Assembly (NCBI GenBank): GCA_041394725.1
Contig: JAWKHR010000032.1
Coordinates: 1 to 64,000, forward strand
DNA length: 64,000 nt
Direction of reading: 5' to 3'
Source of the DNA: JAWKHR01 sp041394725
GTDB lineage: Bacteria > Acidobacteriota > Vicinamibacteria > Vicinamibacterales > SCN-69-37
The notes beneath the pieces were generated by a model that saw nothing but the letters and a program-made list of their open reading frames with translations, made no database searches and was not told the origin of the DNA. This document shows positions 50,363-60,318 of the stretch, piece by piece (the stretch's first letter is position 1; the number at the start of each line of letters is the position of its first letter). Both the position numbers and the translations under genes were made by a program.

Positions 50363-51328
50363 GTGACCGACGAGTCCTCCTACAACCAGTCCAATTCCCG
50401 TCTTCAGATCCAAGCGCTCTTGGCGGCGCAGGATGTCAGACTGCTGTCGGTTCCGGTCCTCGCGGTGGACGATCTCATCGATGACCTCTTGGCAAAAGAG
50501 CCGGAGCTCCTCGAGGCTCTGGCCACGAGCCGGGAGCGGTCCGGGACAGCGTCGTTCTCACTCCAGGCGGCAATTCGGCCAACGCCTGTATCGAGCGTCG
50601 CCGGCAGGGGAACTGGTCCGATTCTCGAGGCTGGCCTGCTCGAAGCGGTAGGTGGCCGGCCGTGCCATGCCCCGGACGTCCAGATCGTTGCAGGGCGAGG
50701 TCGAACCGAGGCGACGGTCAGCCCTTATCCCCACTGTCTGCCCCGTGATGTCAAGATTCCAGCAGACTTGAGTGGCCGTCCGCGGAACGTCCTGCGAGAG
50801 GCGATCGCCCTGCGGAACTGGCTTGCCCGAGCGCTGCTTGAGGTCTACACGGCCGTTGCGCAGGTGCAGAGCGAATTCCTGAGTTCGCTGGACGTGCTTC
50901 GCTTGAACCCTGCTCCCATTGCCGAACTGCTTCGTCTTGGCCTGCCGCACTCCGAAAGCACCTACTCGCGCATGTTGCAGGGACGCACGGTCGAAGTCGC
51001 TCGCGAGGATGGAGCAGTCGTCATTCCAGTCCGTGTGCTCATGCCGCCCAGAACCCAGGTGGTGCGGTTTCGGAACATCCATCTGCTGAATCGGCAACTG
51101 GTGGACGAGCGTCGGATGCGCACGGCGCTATCCGATCGCGTGCTGGCGGACCGAGCGGGGACACTGGCGCGAAGGACAGTGGCAAAGATGAGGAGCGAAG
51201 CCGACCCGCCCGTTCCGGACCGGTTGGGCCGGCAGCGGCTATACGACGAGGGCCGGGAGGGGTTGTTCGCATTTGAGGGCGCCTACGAGCACCGGCTGAG
51301 AGAGTTGCTGAGCCGCCGGTCGAGGTGA
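50363..51328 (+). CDS. short, divergent sigma-54 (RpoN)-like protein
   Basis: 321 residues from GTG 50363, compared with about 450-500 for RpoN. Region I-like sequence opens it: SRLQIQALLAAQDVRLLSVP then DDLIDDLLAKEPELLEAL, comparable to the LQ-rich activator-interacting region ending in 'NPLLE'. The core-binding/HTH part has LLEVYTAVAQVQSEFLSS and LPHSESTYSRMLQGRTVEV (about 193-212), like 'IV-x-x-Q-x-FF' and 'HESTISRV'. The C-terminus carries LARRTVAKMRSEADPPV (about 268-284), a near-perfect RpoN box (ARRTVAKYR), which reads the -24 promoter element. The loss is mainly in the middle of the core-binding domain. A role in transcribing island genes from -24/-12 promoters is inferred; no bacterial enhancer-binding activator is in the window. 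Confidence 0.75.
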   Translation: MTDESSYNQSNSRLQIQALLAAQDVRLLSVPVLAVDDLIDDLLAKEPELLEALATSRERSGTASFSLQAAIRPTPVSSVAGRGTGPILEAGLLEAVGGRPCHAPDVQIVAGRGRTEATVSPYPHCLPRDVKIPADLSGRPRNVLREAIALRNWLARALLEVYTAVAQVQSEFLSSLDVLRLNPAPIAELLRLGLPHSESTYSRMLQGRTVEVAREDGAVVIPVRVLMPPRTQVVRFRNIHLLNRQLVDERRMRTALSDRVLADRAGTLARRTVAKMRSEADPPVPDRLGRQRLYDEGREGLFAFEGAYEHRLRELLSRRSR

Positions 51329-51501
51329 TCCGAACCTCTGGCGCACGAGGTCATCCCGGCCGGTGTCGTCGGCCCAGACCGACGAATCGACAAAGGAACG
51401 AGGGCCCGGAGGAATCAATTCCCGCACCCGAGCGCGGCTAACGGCCGACGCCAGACATGGCACCTTCGGTGGGGTGCAAGGGCTCGGAGGTCGGCTGGTA
51501 T

Positions 51502-53028
51502 TTACGCCGCTTGGCGCTCGTCAGGCGCGGCCAATGGTGTGATGGTTTGGGCGGAAAGAATAAGCCTGTACCGGTGAGGGGAGCCACGCTTGCCGTCGCC
51601 AAGCCTCTCGACCTTGCCCCCATCCTCCAGGTGGGCCAGTTCACGCTGGGCCGTTGCGCGAGTTGCTCCTGTCTCAGTCATGAGCTGGGCGAGGGTCAGG
51701 GGGCCATCGGATTTCCCGAGTGCATCGAGGAGGGCCGCAGAGACGGTTGCAGCGGTTACCGCTTCACCGCGGGTCGCATCGAGGCGGACAAAACGGAAAG
51801 GTGCTCCATCCTCCACCCCAGAGGAGCCACAGTGAGCAGATACTCGTTCGATCAGCGTGAGCCGAGGCGTCTCTTCGAAGCGTGACAGACCCTCGAGTTT
51901 CCGGACCGCCGGCTGTTGTCGTCCATCGGGCCTGGAGAGTCTCAGTACAACGTCCACGCCACCGGTGAACGCCGAACTGCCTCGGCCCGATTCGCCGATT
52001 TCGCTTGCGCCTTTGCGTTCGTGCCGAATGAGCAGGATCGCAAGGCCGGATGCCGCGAGGGCTTTGAGGGGCGCCAGCGCCGCAAGTGCGTCGCCGGCGT
52101 TGTTCTCGCTGTCGCCCCTGAGGCCGGCAAACTGTGCCAGCGTATCCACCACGACAAGCCGCGCCCGAGCGCGAGCGGCTTCGGCGGCTGTCCTGTCTAC
52201 TGTCGCTTGCCAGCCTAGGCCGTGCACCATGGAATGCAGTACGACACGTAACTCGGCCGACGCTACACCGGCTCGCTTGAGCATCGGAATAAGCGTTGTC
52301 TCCGTTTGTTCTGTCAGCAGCACAACCGGGCTGGGCGGCGCCTCGGAATCCCAGCCGCCGTCCCCTGTTACCACTGTTCGAATCCAGTCGAGCGCCAAGG
52401 TCGTCTTTCCCGCAAGTTTGGGTTTACCGTTCAACTCCGTGATAGCGCCGCGCGCAAGGAACCCCGGGATTAGCCAGTCGATTCTCGCAGGGCTCTGCTG
52501 TATGAGCGCATTGGCTCCAAGCGCGATGGGTTCGTCGGCGCTGCAGCCAGGCGAGATCGCAGTGAGGTCCTCGATGAAGCGGTTGGTCGTCTCGCGCGTT
52601 GTTCCCACCTTGCCGCGCGACAGGTCCATGCAGAGTGTCATGGCCCTAAGTGCCATCCGTCGGCGCACGTCGAACTCGTTCAGAGTCCGGGCGACAAAGC
52701 GGACGAGATCTGACTTGGGCCGCGGGGTTCCGTTTGTGAAGTGTTCGAAATCCAACGGATTGTCGAAGGATTCTTCGCGGACGCTGAGCTCATTGCACAC
52801 CAGCGGCCACATTGGCAGGGCCTGCCGCGCGTGGAGGTCGCAGACGATTTCTGCCAGCAGGCGGTGGTCACGTCTGAAGAAGAGCGCAGGTTTGAAACCG
52901 GCCTGGAAGAAGGTCTCAGCGCAGTCTTCAGGGAACTCTGTGATGAGCTGAAGGGCCAGCCGCTCATACTGTTCATGGTGGGGAGTCGAGTAGTCGGCCC
53001 CTGGATTCACGAGGAAGTCGTTTGCCAC
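51502..53028 (-). CDS. RepA/DnaB-type AAA ATPase with C-terminal winged helix
   Basis: 508 residues from GTG 53028. The N-terminal 150 residues resemble the DnaB helicase N-terminal domain (helical, ERLALQLITEFPEDC, FRRDHRLLAEIVCDLH). The ATPase has the unusual Walker A NGKPKLAGKTTLALD (about 200-214) seen in RepA-like AAA_25 proteins, VVLLTEQTETTLIPML, a Walker B-like RLVVVDTLAQFAGLRGD, and ILLIRHERKG as the sensor strand. A C-terminal winged helix (LTLAQLMTETGATRATAQRE then LAHLEDGGKV) should bind DNA. Such proteins are replicative helicases or helicase loaders of plasmids, phages and integrative elements. It is transcribed away from the helicase gene and converges on the sigma-54-like gene. 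Confidence 0.82.
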   Translation of the reverse strand: MANDFLVNPGADYSTPHHEQYERLALQLITEFPEDCAETFFQAGFKPALFFRRDHRLLAEIVCDLHARQALPMWPLVCNELSVREESFDNPLDFEHFTNGTPRPKSDLVRFVARTLNEFDVRRRMALRAMTLCMDLSRGKVGTTRETTNRFIEDLTAISPGCSADEPIALGANALIQQSPARIDWLIPGFLARGAITELNGKPKLAGKTTLALDWIRTVVTGDGGWDSEAPPSPVVLLTEQTETTLIPMLKRAGVASAELRVVLHSMVHGLGWQATVDRTAAEAARARARLVVVDTLAQFAGLRGDSENNAGDALAALAPLKALAASGLAILLIRHERKGASEIGESGRGSSAFTGGVDVVLRLSRPDGRQQPAVRKLEGLSRFEETPRLTLIERVSAHCGSSGVEDGAPFRFVRLDATRGEAVTAATVSAALLDALGKSDGPLTLAQLMTETGATRATAQRELAHLEDGGKVERLGDGKRGSPHRYRLILSAQTITPLAAPDERQAA

Positions 53029-53274
53029 GGCGCGGGAGCCTATGGCGCGCCGGGGTACACCGTCAAGTAGAGACTGTCATTGCGCCCAGATCTCTGTGCA
53101 ACACACCCCTGGTCATGACCGCTGTTCGTGGGGCTTGCCCGCCCGCTACTGTTGTCCGATCCGGGCCCGATACTCGGCAGGAAGGTCTGGCACCGGTGCG
53201 CGCAGTCGGCCCACAATGGGCCGGGCGACCGGGACCGGCGAACGGCCCGAGGTGCCGCGACGAGCCAGAATCCG

Positions 53275-56118
53275 ATGACCCTGGAGCAACTGACCCCCAA
53301 CACGAGCGTCCGCGGCTTGTTGCCCGACACGGCCGTCACCGTGGTCTCGGTGCAGTGGTACGGTGCGGACGCGGTAGAGCTGACGTTCAAGACCCCGGAC
53401 GGCCGGGTTGCCAACCAGCTCCTGGCGCGGCATGACGAGGCCCGGCTCGAGCTGGTGGAGGCGGGCCGTCCGTGGAGTTTCGACGGCGACGGCGCGCTGT
53501 TCCGCTTGGTGTCCGAGGCGCAGCGGATCCGGCTGGCCCACCTGTTCGACCCGGTGCTCGCCGTTCACACCTCCCTCGTCGAACCGCTGCCACATCAGAT
53601 CACCGCCGTCTATGAGGCGATGCTCCCGAGGCAGCCGCTCCGATTCCTGCTCGCCGATGATCCCGGCGCCGGGAAGACCATCATGGCCGGCCTGCTCATC
53701 AAGGAGCTGATTGCCAGGGGCGACCTGAAGCGATGCCTCATCGTGTGTCCCGGCAGCCTGGCGGAGCAGTGGCAGGACGAGCTGTTCCGCCGTTTTCATC
53801 TGCCGTTCGACATCCTGACGAACGATGGTCTCGAAGCGGCGCGTACCGGTAACTGGTTCCTCGAACACGATCTGGCGATCGCCCGGCTCGATAAGCTCTC
53901 GCGCAACGAGGACGTCCAGGACAAGCTCCGCGCACCCGACGGCGGTTGGGACCTCATCGTTTGCGATGAGGCCCACAAAATGTCGGCCACGTTCTTCGGC
54001 GGCGAGGTCAAGTACACCAAGCGGTACAGGCTCGGGCAGCTTCTCTCGACGCTGACCCGCCACTTCCTGCTGATGACCGCGACGCCGCACAACGGCAAGG
54101 AAGAGGACTTCCAGTTGTTCCTGGCGCTCCTCGACGGCGACCGCTTCGAAGGCCGCTTCCGCGACGGCGTGCATCAGGTGGATGTGTCGGACCTGATGCG
54201 ACGGATGGTCAAGGAGAGCCTACTCAAGTTCGACGGCCGCCCGCTTTTCCCGGAGCGCCGCGCCTACACGGTGCCCTACAAGCTGTCTGACGCCGAGGCG
54301 GCCCTCTACAAGGCCGTGACCGACTACGTCCGCGCCGAGTTCAATCGGGCTGACGCGCTCCAGAACGACAAGCGGGCCGGCACAGTCGGCTTCGCCCTGA
54401 CGATCCTCCAGCGCCGCCTCGCCTCGTCGCCCGAAGCAATCTACCGATCGCTCCGCCGTCGGCGCGAGCGGCTGGAACGGCGGCTTCGAGAGACCGAACT
54501 CATGCACCGAGCCGCGATGGCTCAGGCGCCGGCCTTCGACAGCCCCGAGCTCGACGCCGAAGATGTCGAGGACCTGGAGGACGCGCCCGAGAACGAAGTC
54601 GAAGAGGCCGAACAGGAGGTCCTCGACCAGGCCACCGCCGCCCGGACGATTGAGGAGCTGAGAGCCGAGATCGGGACGTTGAACCTGCTGGAAGGGCAGG
54701 CCTTGGCGGTCGTCAAGGGCGGCGAGGATCGCAAGTGGAACGAACTGGCCCGTCTTCTCGACGAGATGCCGCAGTCGGCCGAAAGCCCGCGCAAGCTCGT
54801 GATCTTCACCGAACAGCGCGACACCCTGAACTACCTTCAGGACCGCATCTCGCGCTCCATCGGCCGGCCCGGCGCCGTCGTCGTCATCCACGGCGGAATG
54901 GGCCGAGAAGAGCGGCGCAATGCGCAGGAGACATTCCTGCACGACCGAGAAGTCCAGGTGCTTCTGACGACCGATGCTGCAGGCGAGGGCATCAACCTCC
55001 AGCGCGCCCACTTGATGGTCAACTACGACCTACCGTGGAACCCGAACCGCATCGAGCAGCGATTCGGCCGGATTCACCGCATCGGCCAGACGGAGGTCTG
55101 CCATCTCTGGAACCTCGTCGCCGACGAGACCCGCGAGGGCGACGTCTACCGCACCTTGCTGGAGAAGTTGAACGAAGCGCGCAACGCGCTGGGCGGACAA
55201 GTCTTCGACGTGCTCGGCAAGCTCCAGTTCGAGGGGCGCCCGCTCCGCGATCTGTTGGTTGAGGCCATCCGCTACGGAGAACAGCCCGAGGTTCGGGAGC
55301 GGCTGAACCTGGCCGTGACCACGGCCGTGGACAGATCCCGCCTCCAGGACCTGATTGAAGAGCGCGCGCTTGCCCACGACGCCATGGACGCGAGCCGGGT
55401 TGCCCGCGTCCGCGAGGATATGGAGCGAGCCGACGCGCGCCGGCTCCAACCGCACTACATCGAGTCGTTCTTCGTCGAGGCGTTCAAGCAGCTTGGCGGC
55501 GCCGTCCACCAGCGAGAGCCGCGGCGCTACGAGATCACGAACGTCCCGGCACCCGTTCGCGACAGGGACCGCCTGATCGGTATGGGCGAGCCGCTGGCCC
55601 GCCGCTACGAGCGCGTCACGTTCACCAAGGACTTGATCGCGCCGCACGACCAGCCTTTTGCCGCGTTCGTCTGTCCGGGCCACGCCCTGCTCGACGCGAC
55701 GCTGGATTTGACCCTGGAGCGGTACCGCGAGCTCCTGCGCCGCGGCACGGTGCTGGTCGATGACCGCGATCCAGGGACGCGTCCGCGCGTGCTCTTCTAC
55801 CTCGACCACGCCATTCAGGATGCGAGCGTCCCGCTGTCCGGCGAGCACCGGACGGTCTCGCGGCGGATGCTGACGTGGAGATCGACGCGGACGGACACGC
55901 GCGTCACATTCACTACGCCCCCTACCTCGACTACCGGCCGCTTCGGCCTGACGAGCCCGGGGTGGCACCGATCCTCGCCCGTCCTGAGTGCGCGTGGATC
56001 ACGCGTGATGTCGAGCAGACTGCTGTCGGCTACGCGGTCGAACACGTCGTGCCCCAGCACCTGGACGAAGTGCGCTCCCGTCGGCTCGGCTGGATCGACA
56101 AGACGCGAGCGCAGGTGA
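53275..56118 (+). CDS. SNF2/DEAD-like helicase of the defence locus (DrmD/BrxHII-like), frame lost near its end
   Basis: From ATG 53275 the frame encodes about 865 genuine residues and then runs on out of frame to a stop at 56118. Helicase motifs are all present: PHQITAVYEAML (Q-like), Walker A LLADDPGAGKTIMAGLLI (about 120-137), LIVCDEAHKMS (motif II), LLMTATPHNG (III), KLVIFTEQRDTLNYLQDRI (IV), LLTTDAAGEGINLQRAHLMV (V) and NRIEQRFGRIHRIGQTE (VI). An acidic linker (DAEDVEDLEDAPENEVEEAE) lies between the lobes. It belongs to the COG0553 branch found as DrmD in DISARM and as BrxHII in BREX type 3. It would translocate on double-stranded DNA. A frameshift lies at about 55865-55880. Confidence 0.88.
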   Translation: MTLEQLTPNTSVRGLLPDTAVTVVSVQWYGADAVELTFKTPDGRVANQLLARHDEARLELVEAGRPWSFDGDGALFRLVSEAQRIRLAHLFDPVLAVHTSLVEPLPHQITAVYEAMLPRQPLRFLLADDPGAGKTIMAGLLIKELIARGDLKRCLIVCPGSLAEQWQDELFRRFHLPFDILTNDGLEAARTGNWFLEHDLAIARLDKLSRNEDVQDKLRAPDGGWDLIVCDEAHKMSATFFGGEVKYTKRYRLGQLLSTLTRHFLLMTATPHNGKEEDFQLFLALLDGDRFEGRFRDGVHQVDVSDLMRRMVKESLLKFDGRPLFPERRAYTVPYKLSDAEAALYKAVTDYVRAEFNRADALQNDKRAGTVGFALTILQRRLASSPEAIYRSLRRRRERLERRLRETELMHRAAMAQAPAFDSPELDAEDVEDLEDAPENEVEEAEQEVLDQATAARTIEELRAEIGTLNLLEGQALAVVKGGEDRKWNELARLLDEMPQSAESPRKLVIFTEQRDTLNYLQDRISRSIGRPGAVVVIHGGMGREERRNAQETFLHDREVQVLLTTDAAGEGINLQRAHLMVNYDLPWNPNRIEQRFGRIHRIGQTEVCHLWNLVADETREGDVYRTLLEKLNEARNALGGQVFDVLGKLQFEGRPLRDLLVEAIRYGEQPEVRERLNLAVTTAVDRSRLQDLIEERALAHDAMDASRVARVREDMERADARRLQPHYIESFFVEAFKQLGGAVHQREPRRYEITNVPAPVRDRDRLIGMGEPLARRYERVTFTKDLIAPHDQPFAAFVCPGHALLDATLDLTLERYRELLRRGTVLVDDRDPGTRPRVLFYLDHAIQDASVPLSGEHRTVSRRMLTWRSTRTDTRVTFTTPPTSTTGRFGLTSPGWHRSSPVLSARGSRVMSSRLLSATRSNTSCPSTWTKCAPVGSAGSTRRERR

Positions 56119-56771
56119 AGGATCGCCTGACCAAGGAGATCAACCACTGGGACAATCGCGCGGCCAGGCTTCGCGAGCAGGAGCAGGCCGGGAAGACCGC
56201 GCGCGCGCCTCAACTCGGGCGAAGCGCGACGTCGCGCCGACGACCTGCAGGGCCGTCTGACGAAGCGGCTGGCCGAACTCGACAAGGAGGCGCACCGCCC
56301 GCGCGACCGCCCGTCGTCCAGGGCGGCCTCGTCGTCGCACCTGCTGGGCTTCGCCGCAATGGAGGCGTCCGGCCGACGCTGCCGCCCCCGCGGACACGCA
56401 GGCTGCGGCCGCCCGTGCCCGAACAATTGTGATGGAGGTATGAATCTCGGCTTCGAACCAACCGACCGCGAATTCGAGAAGCTCGGCTACGACATCGAAA
56501 GCCGCGACAGGGCGACCGGACGGTTGCGGTTCCTCGAGGTGAAAGGACGGGTGAGCGGTTCGGCAACTGTGACGGTGACGAAGAACGAGATCCTGTTCTC
56601 GCTCAACAAGCCCGGGACGACTTCATCCTGGCCATCGTCGAGTTCATGGACGACGAGACCCACCGCGTCCACTACCTGCGCCGGCCATTCCAGCGCGAGC
56701 CGGACTCCGGTGCGGCGAGCGTAAACTATGATTTCGCGACGTTGCTCGTGCGCGCAAATGAGCCGAGCTGA
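55875..56771 (+). pseudogene. C-terminal part of the helicase with DUF3883 domain, multiply frameshifted
   Basis: The protein continues in other frames: EIDADGHARHIHYAPYLDY, WITRDVEQTAVGYAVEHV and VKDRLTKEINHWDNRAARL. Then in a second frame comes NSGEARRRADDLQGRLTKRL, back to PPVVQGGLVVAPAGL, and then FEPTDREFEKLGYDIESRD with LRFLEVKGRVSGSATVTVTK. It ends with DDFILAIVEFMDDETHRV and SVNYDFATLLVRANEPS to a TGA at 56771. The GYDIESRD and LEVKGR blocks define a DUF3883 domain, common at the end of defence helicases and resembling a nuclease-type fold. At least five single-base shifts occur in 900 bases. Confidence 0.75.
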
Positions 56772-56828
56772 AGGAGGCGCCCTTGCCAGACGATTCGAGG
56801 ACGCGGGAGCAGGCTTTCGAGGACGATG

Positions 56829-57109
56829 ATGCAAATCTACCTGCGAGCCAAGAGCGAAGCCGGATACGTTCCCGACGCGCTTCCTTCAGATGTTGCAGGA
56901 GCACGGTGGAGTTGGAGACAGCCAGGCGCCTGCTCCCCACGATGTCTGACGGGTTTGCCAGGCTCTGGGAGTTGAAGCGCCTCGATCTTGCGGTGGAGAA
57001 CCTCATCCTTCAGTCCAAGTGGCACCTCTCTTTAGCGACGCGGATCGAAAGGTCGCTCGGGATCGCCCCTGAGTCATGCGGGTTCTCGGTTCCTGGAGGA
57101 GGGCGGTGA
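56829..57109 (+). pseudogene. small conserved protein between helicase and methyltransferase, frameshifted
   Basis: Pieces in three frames read MQIYLRAKSEAGY, TRFLQMLQEHGGV, then ETARRLLPTMSDGFARLWEL, RLDLAVENLILQSKWH and LFSDADRKVARDR. Together they look like the roughly 80-100-residue protein commonly met beside restriction-like and helicase genes ('...ATRFLQMV-x-x-x-GGVETAKRLL...SDGFTxLWE...RLDLTVE'). The frame comparison is from memory. As it stands at least three indels prevent a full product. Role unknown. Confidence 0.6.
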
Positions 57110-57259
57110 CGGCGCAGAACATCGATGGCAAGGATTGTTCTTGGTTGGGTTCGCGTGATCGCTGTTCTGCGATGCCCCTGGAATGCGGCCCCAGAGGAAG
57201 GGCTGAACGGCTGGTCTGAAGATTTACGGCCGTGCCTGAGGCGCCGGAGGCAACACATC

Positions 57260-58835
57260 GTGAAAACCCTGCGCCGGCGGAAGAAGCTCATCGAGGTCGC
57301 CTTGCCCCGACGCCATCAACGCCGCGAGCCGCCCGCGAAAAATCGATCCGCCACGGCCACCCGATACCCTGCACTTCTGGTGGGCCCGTCGGCGCCGCTG
57401 GCAGCTGCGCGGGCGGTGATCTTCCCGCAGATGGTCGATGACCCGTCGGAATATCTCGACGTCCTCCGGAGCGATCCGAAGCTCGTGCGGAAGGCGGAGG
57501 CCGGGCTCAGAGCGCGCATGAAGGTCTGGGAGCAGGCCCGCGACCTGGCGGAGAAGCCGAGAGGCACTTCCGCGCGCCCGCGCCAGAGCCGGGGCTGGTT
57601 CCTACGTTGGACGATGTGCTGACGGACCCGGAGCGGCAGCGGCTGTTTCGCATCATCGAGGATCTGGTCCTCTGGGAGAACACGACGAACGAGACCGGAT
57701 TTCCAAGGCCGCGCGCGAGGAGATCTGGCAGAGCTGGCGCTGGACGCGCCGAGAATGCCGGTCATCCGCGCGCGAAGGCACTCTTCGATCGCCACAAGCT
57801 CCCGCGTTCCACGATCCCTCTGCGGGCGGAGGCGCGCTGCCGCTCGAGCGCAGCGGCTCGGTCTCGAAAGCTACGCCAGCGACCTCAACCCTGTAGCGGT
57901 GCTCATTAACAAGGCGATGATCGAGATCCTGCCGCGGTTTGCGGGCAGGACGCCCGTGAACTGGAAGGGCAGCGCCAGGCCAAGCAGATGGACCGGGAGT
58001 GGCAGGGTGCGCAGGGGCTTGCCGAGGACGCGTTACTACGGCCAGTGGATGCGCCGGATGAGGTTGAGAAGCGCATCGGCCACCTCCTACCCGAGGGTCG
58101 AGGTCACCGCCGAGATGAGGAAGGCGCGGCCGGATCTGAGCCGTACGCCGGCCGCAGGCTCACGATCGCCTGGCTCTGGGCACGAACGGTGAAAAGCCCG
58201 AATCCGGCGTTTGCCAACATAGACGCGCCGCTTCGCCTCGACCTTCATGTGCTTTCCACCAAGGCGGGCAAGAAGGCATATGTCGAGCCGGTGATCGAAA
58301 AGGGAAGTCCGTCCTCCGAAGCTCCTCGGCGCGCCGGCTACCGTTTCACCGTGAAGGTGGGAGAGCCGAAGGATGCGGCGGCGGCGAAGAACGGCACCAA
58401 GGCCAGCGGTCGCGGCGCGAACTTCCTTTAGGTGATGTCGCGGACCCCGATCGCGGGCGATTACATCAAGGCTGAGGGCAGCGCTGCTACGGGCGCGCGG
58501 CTGATGGCACCGTCGCCAACGGCGACCGCGGGCGAGTGTTCCTCGGGCCGACGCCGGAAGCACGAGGCGGCGGCGCTGAAGGCGACGCCGGAGTGGAAGC
58601 CGGATGTCGAGTTCTTCTGGCAGGCGCTAGGGTTCCGCGTTGGCAACTACGGTATGACGAAGTGGAGCGACCTCTTTACCGCCCGCCAGCTCGTGGCGCC
58701 TACGACCTTCTGCGACTTGGTTGGCGAGGCGATGTATGCGTATCCGCCTTGATGCCCCGATGCCCGCCTCACCGATGACACTACGCCCCTGCGCGCCGGA
58801 GGCACCGGTGCGACTGCCATTCCTGAGGCTCTCGC
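57260..58835 (+). pseudogene. N-terminal half of DUF1156-type DNA methyltransferase, heavily frameshifted
   Basis: Starting at GTG 57260, recognisable blocks appear in alternating frames: VKTLRRRKKLIEVALP, AARAVIFPQMVDDPSEYLDV, RKAEAGLRARMKVWEQARDL, DDVLTDPERQRLFRIIEDLV. They are followed by the AdoMet-binding motif I FHDPSAGGGALPLE (about 57808-57850), RLGLESYASDLNPVAVLINK, RTVKSPNPAFANID, YRFTVKVGEPKDAAAA and DLFTARQLVAPTTFCDLVGE. These match COG1743 adenine-specific methyltransferases in order. Eight or more shifts break the frame, so no full-length product is possible from this sequence. Confidence 0.78.
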
Positions 58836-60314
58836 ATGCACTCGGGCTTATCAAGCAAGGCTGCGCGATTCATTACTACTCTCGCTACTTGGCGATCGGA
58901 CGAGACGAAGCTGAGTAGGGCGTTCACTAGGAACGATGTACCAATCACTTGGGACTTCGCTGAGACTAATCCGTTTTCAGGGACTGGTGGTGATCTACGG
59001 GGTCTGGCGGATGGAACAGCCGATGTGCTTCAGAACTCGCCGAGCAACCCGGGGGGCACAAGCGCGCAGGTGGATGCTCGCGACGAATGGTCGGATGTGC
59101 CGCGCGTTGTTTCGACGGACCCACCCTACTACGACAATATTGGCTACGCCGACTTGTCAGATTACTTCTACGTATGGCTTCGGCGTTCCCTCCGACGAGT
59201 TTTTCCGGACCTGTTCGCCACCGTGACCGTGCCCAAGGCTGAAGAGCTGGTTGCCACTCCGGATCGGCACGGCGGCGCAAGAAAGGCCGCGGCCTTCTTC
59301 CTCGAAGGAATCACGCAAGCGATGCACCGTCTCGCCGACCAGGCCCACCCGGGCTTTCCGGTCACGATCTACTACGCCTTCAAGCAGTCGGAGAACGATT
59401 CCAACGCCGGGATCGCAAGCACGGGTTGGGAGACATTCCTCGATGGAGTAATCCGTGCGGGCTTCGGTGTCAGCGGCACTTGGCCCGTGAGAACAGAAGG
59501 CAAGACCCGCATGCGCGGCATGGCTTCCAATGCCCTCGCCTCCAGCATTATCCTCGTCTGCCGCCCGCGCGCTGCTGAAGCGCCCACGGCCACGCGCCGC
59601 GAGTTTGTCGCCGCGCTCAAGGCAGAGCTCCCGAAGGCGCTCGCGCACCTCCAGCGCGGCAACATCGCGCCGGTGGATCTGGCGCAGGCAGCCATCGGCC
59701 CTGGCATGGCGGTGTACACCCGCTACGCCAGAGTGCTCGATGCCGAGGGCGAGCCGCTCAGTGTGCGCGAGGCGCTGGCGCTCATCAACCAGACGCTCGA
59801 CGAGGCACTGGCCGAGCAAGAGGGGGACTTCGATGCCGACAGCCGCTGGGCGCTCGCGTGGTTCGATCAGAGCGGCTTCGACGGAGGCGAGTACGGCATC
59901 GCCGAGACGCTGAGCAAGGCCAAGAACACGAGCGTCGCGGGCATGGTCGAGGCGGGCATTCTCGAATCGAAACGCGGCCGGGTACGGCTCCTGAAGCCAG
60001 GGGAGCTGACCGCCAACTGGGACCCAGCCACAGACAGACGCCTCACGGCATGGGAGACCGTCCACCATCTTGTCCGCGTCCTCGGATCGGGAGGCGAACG
60101 TGCGGCGGCCGATGTCGTCGCCAAGCTCGGCGCGAGGGCCGAAGTCGCCCGCGAGCTCGCCTACCGCCTCTACACCCTGTGCGAGCGCAGGAAGCGTGCG
60201 GCCGAGGCGCTCGCCTACAACGGCCTGGTCCAGAGCTTCCCCGAGATCGTCAGGCTTGCCCGCGAAACGGGCAAGGCGACAGCCGAGCAGGTCGGACTGT
60301 TCGGAGCGGAGTGA
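58836..60314 (+). CDS. C-terminal half of DUF1156-type adenine methyltransferase (PglXI-like)
   Basis: 492-codon open frame whose homologous part begins near 58870 (TTLATWRSDETKL, VPITWDFAETNPF). The catalytic motif IV is STDPPYYDNIGYADLSDYFY (about 59110-59170). It is followed by TIYYAFKQSEND, GWETFLDGVIRAGFGVSGTW and PVRTEGKTRMRGMASNALAS typical of the family. The last 250 residues (LKAELPKALAHLQRGNIAPV, WALAWFDQSGFDGGEYGIAE, LVRVLGSGGERAAADV) form the helical C-terminal domain. It would N6-methylate adenine to mark self DNA in BREX/DISARM-like systems. It is followed after 4 bases by the AAA ATPase gene. Without its N-terminal half, which holds the AdoMet loop, it is unlikely to be active. 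Confidence 0.85.
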   Translation: MHSGLSSKAARFITTLATWRSDETKLSRAFTRNDVPITWDFAETNPFSGTGGDLRGLADGTADVLQNSPSNPGGTSAQVDARDEWSDVPRVVSTDPPYYDNIGYADLSDYFYVWLRRSLRRVFPDLFATVTVPKAEELVATPDRHGGARKAAAFFLEGITQAMHRLADQAHPGFPVTIYYAFKQSENDSNAGIASTGWETFLDGVIRAGFGVSGTWPVRTEGKTRMRGMASNALASSIILVCRPRAAEAPTATRREFVAALKAELPKALAHLQRGNIAPVDLAQAAIGPGMAVYTRYARVLDAEGEPLSVREALALINQTLDEALAEQEGDFDADSRWALAWFDQSGFDGGEYGIAETLSKAKNTSVAGMVEAGILESKRGRVRLLKPGELTANWDPATDRRLTAWETVHHLVRVLGSGGERAAADVVAKLGARAEVARELAYRLYTLCERRKRAAEALAYNGLVQSFPEIVRLARETGKATAEQVGLFGAE

Positions 60315-60318
60315 CAGA

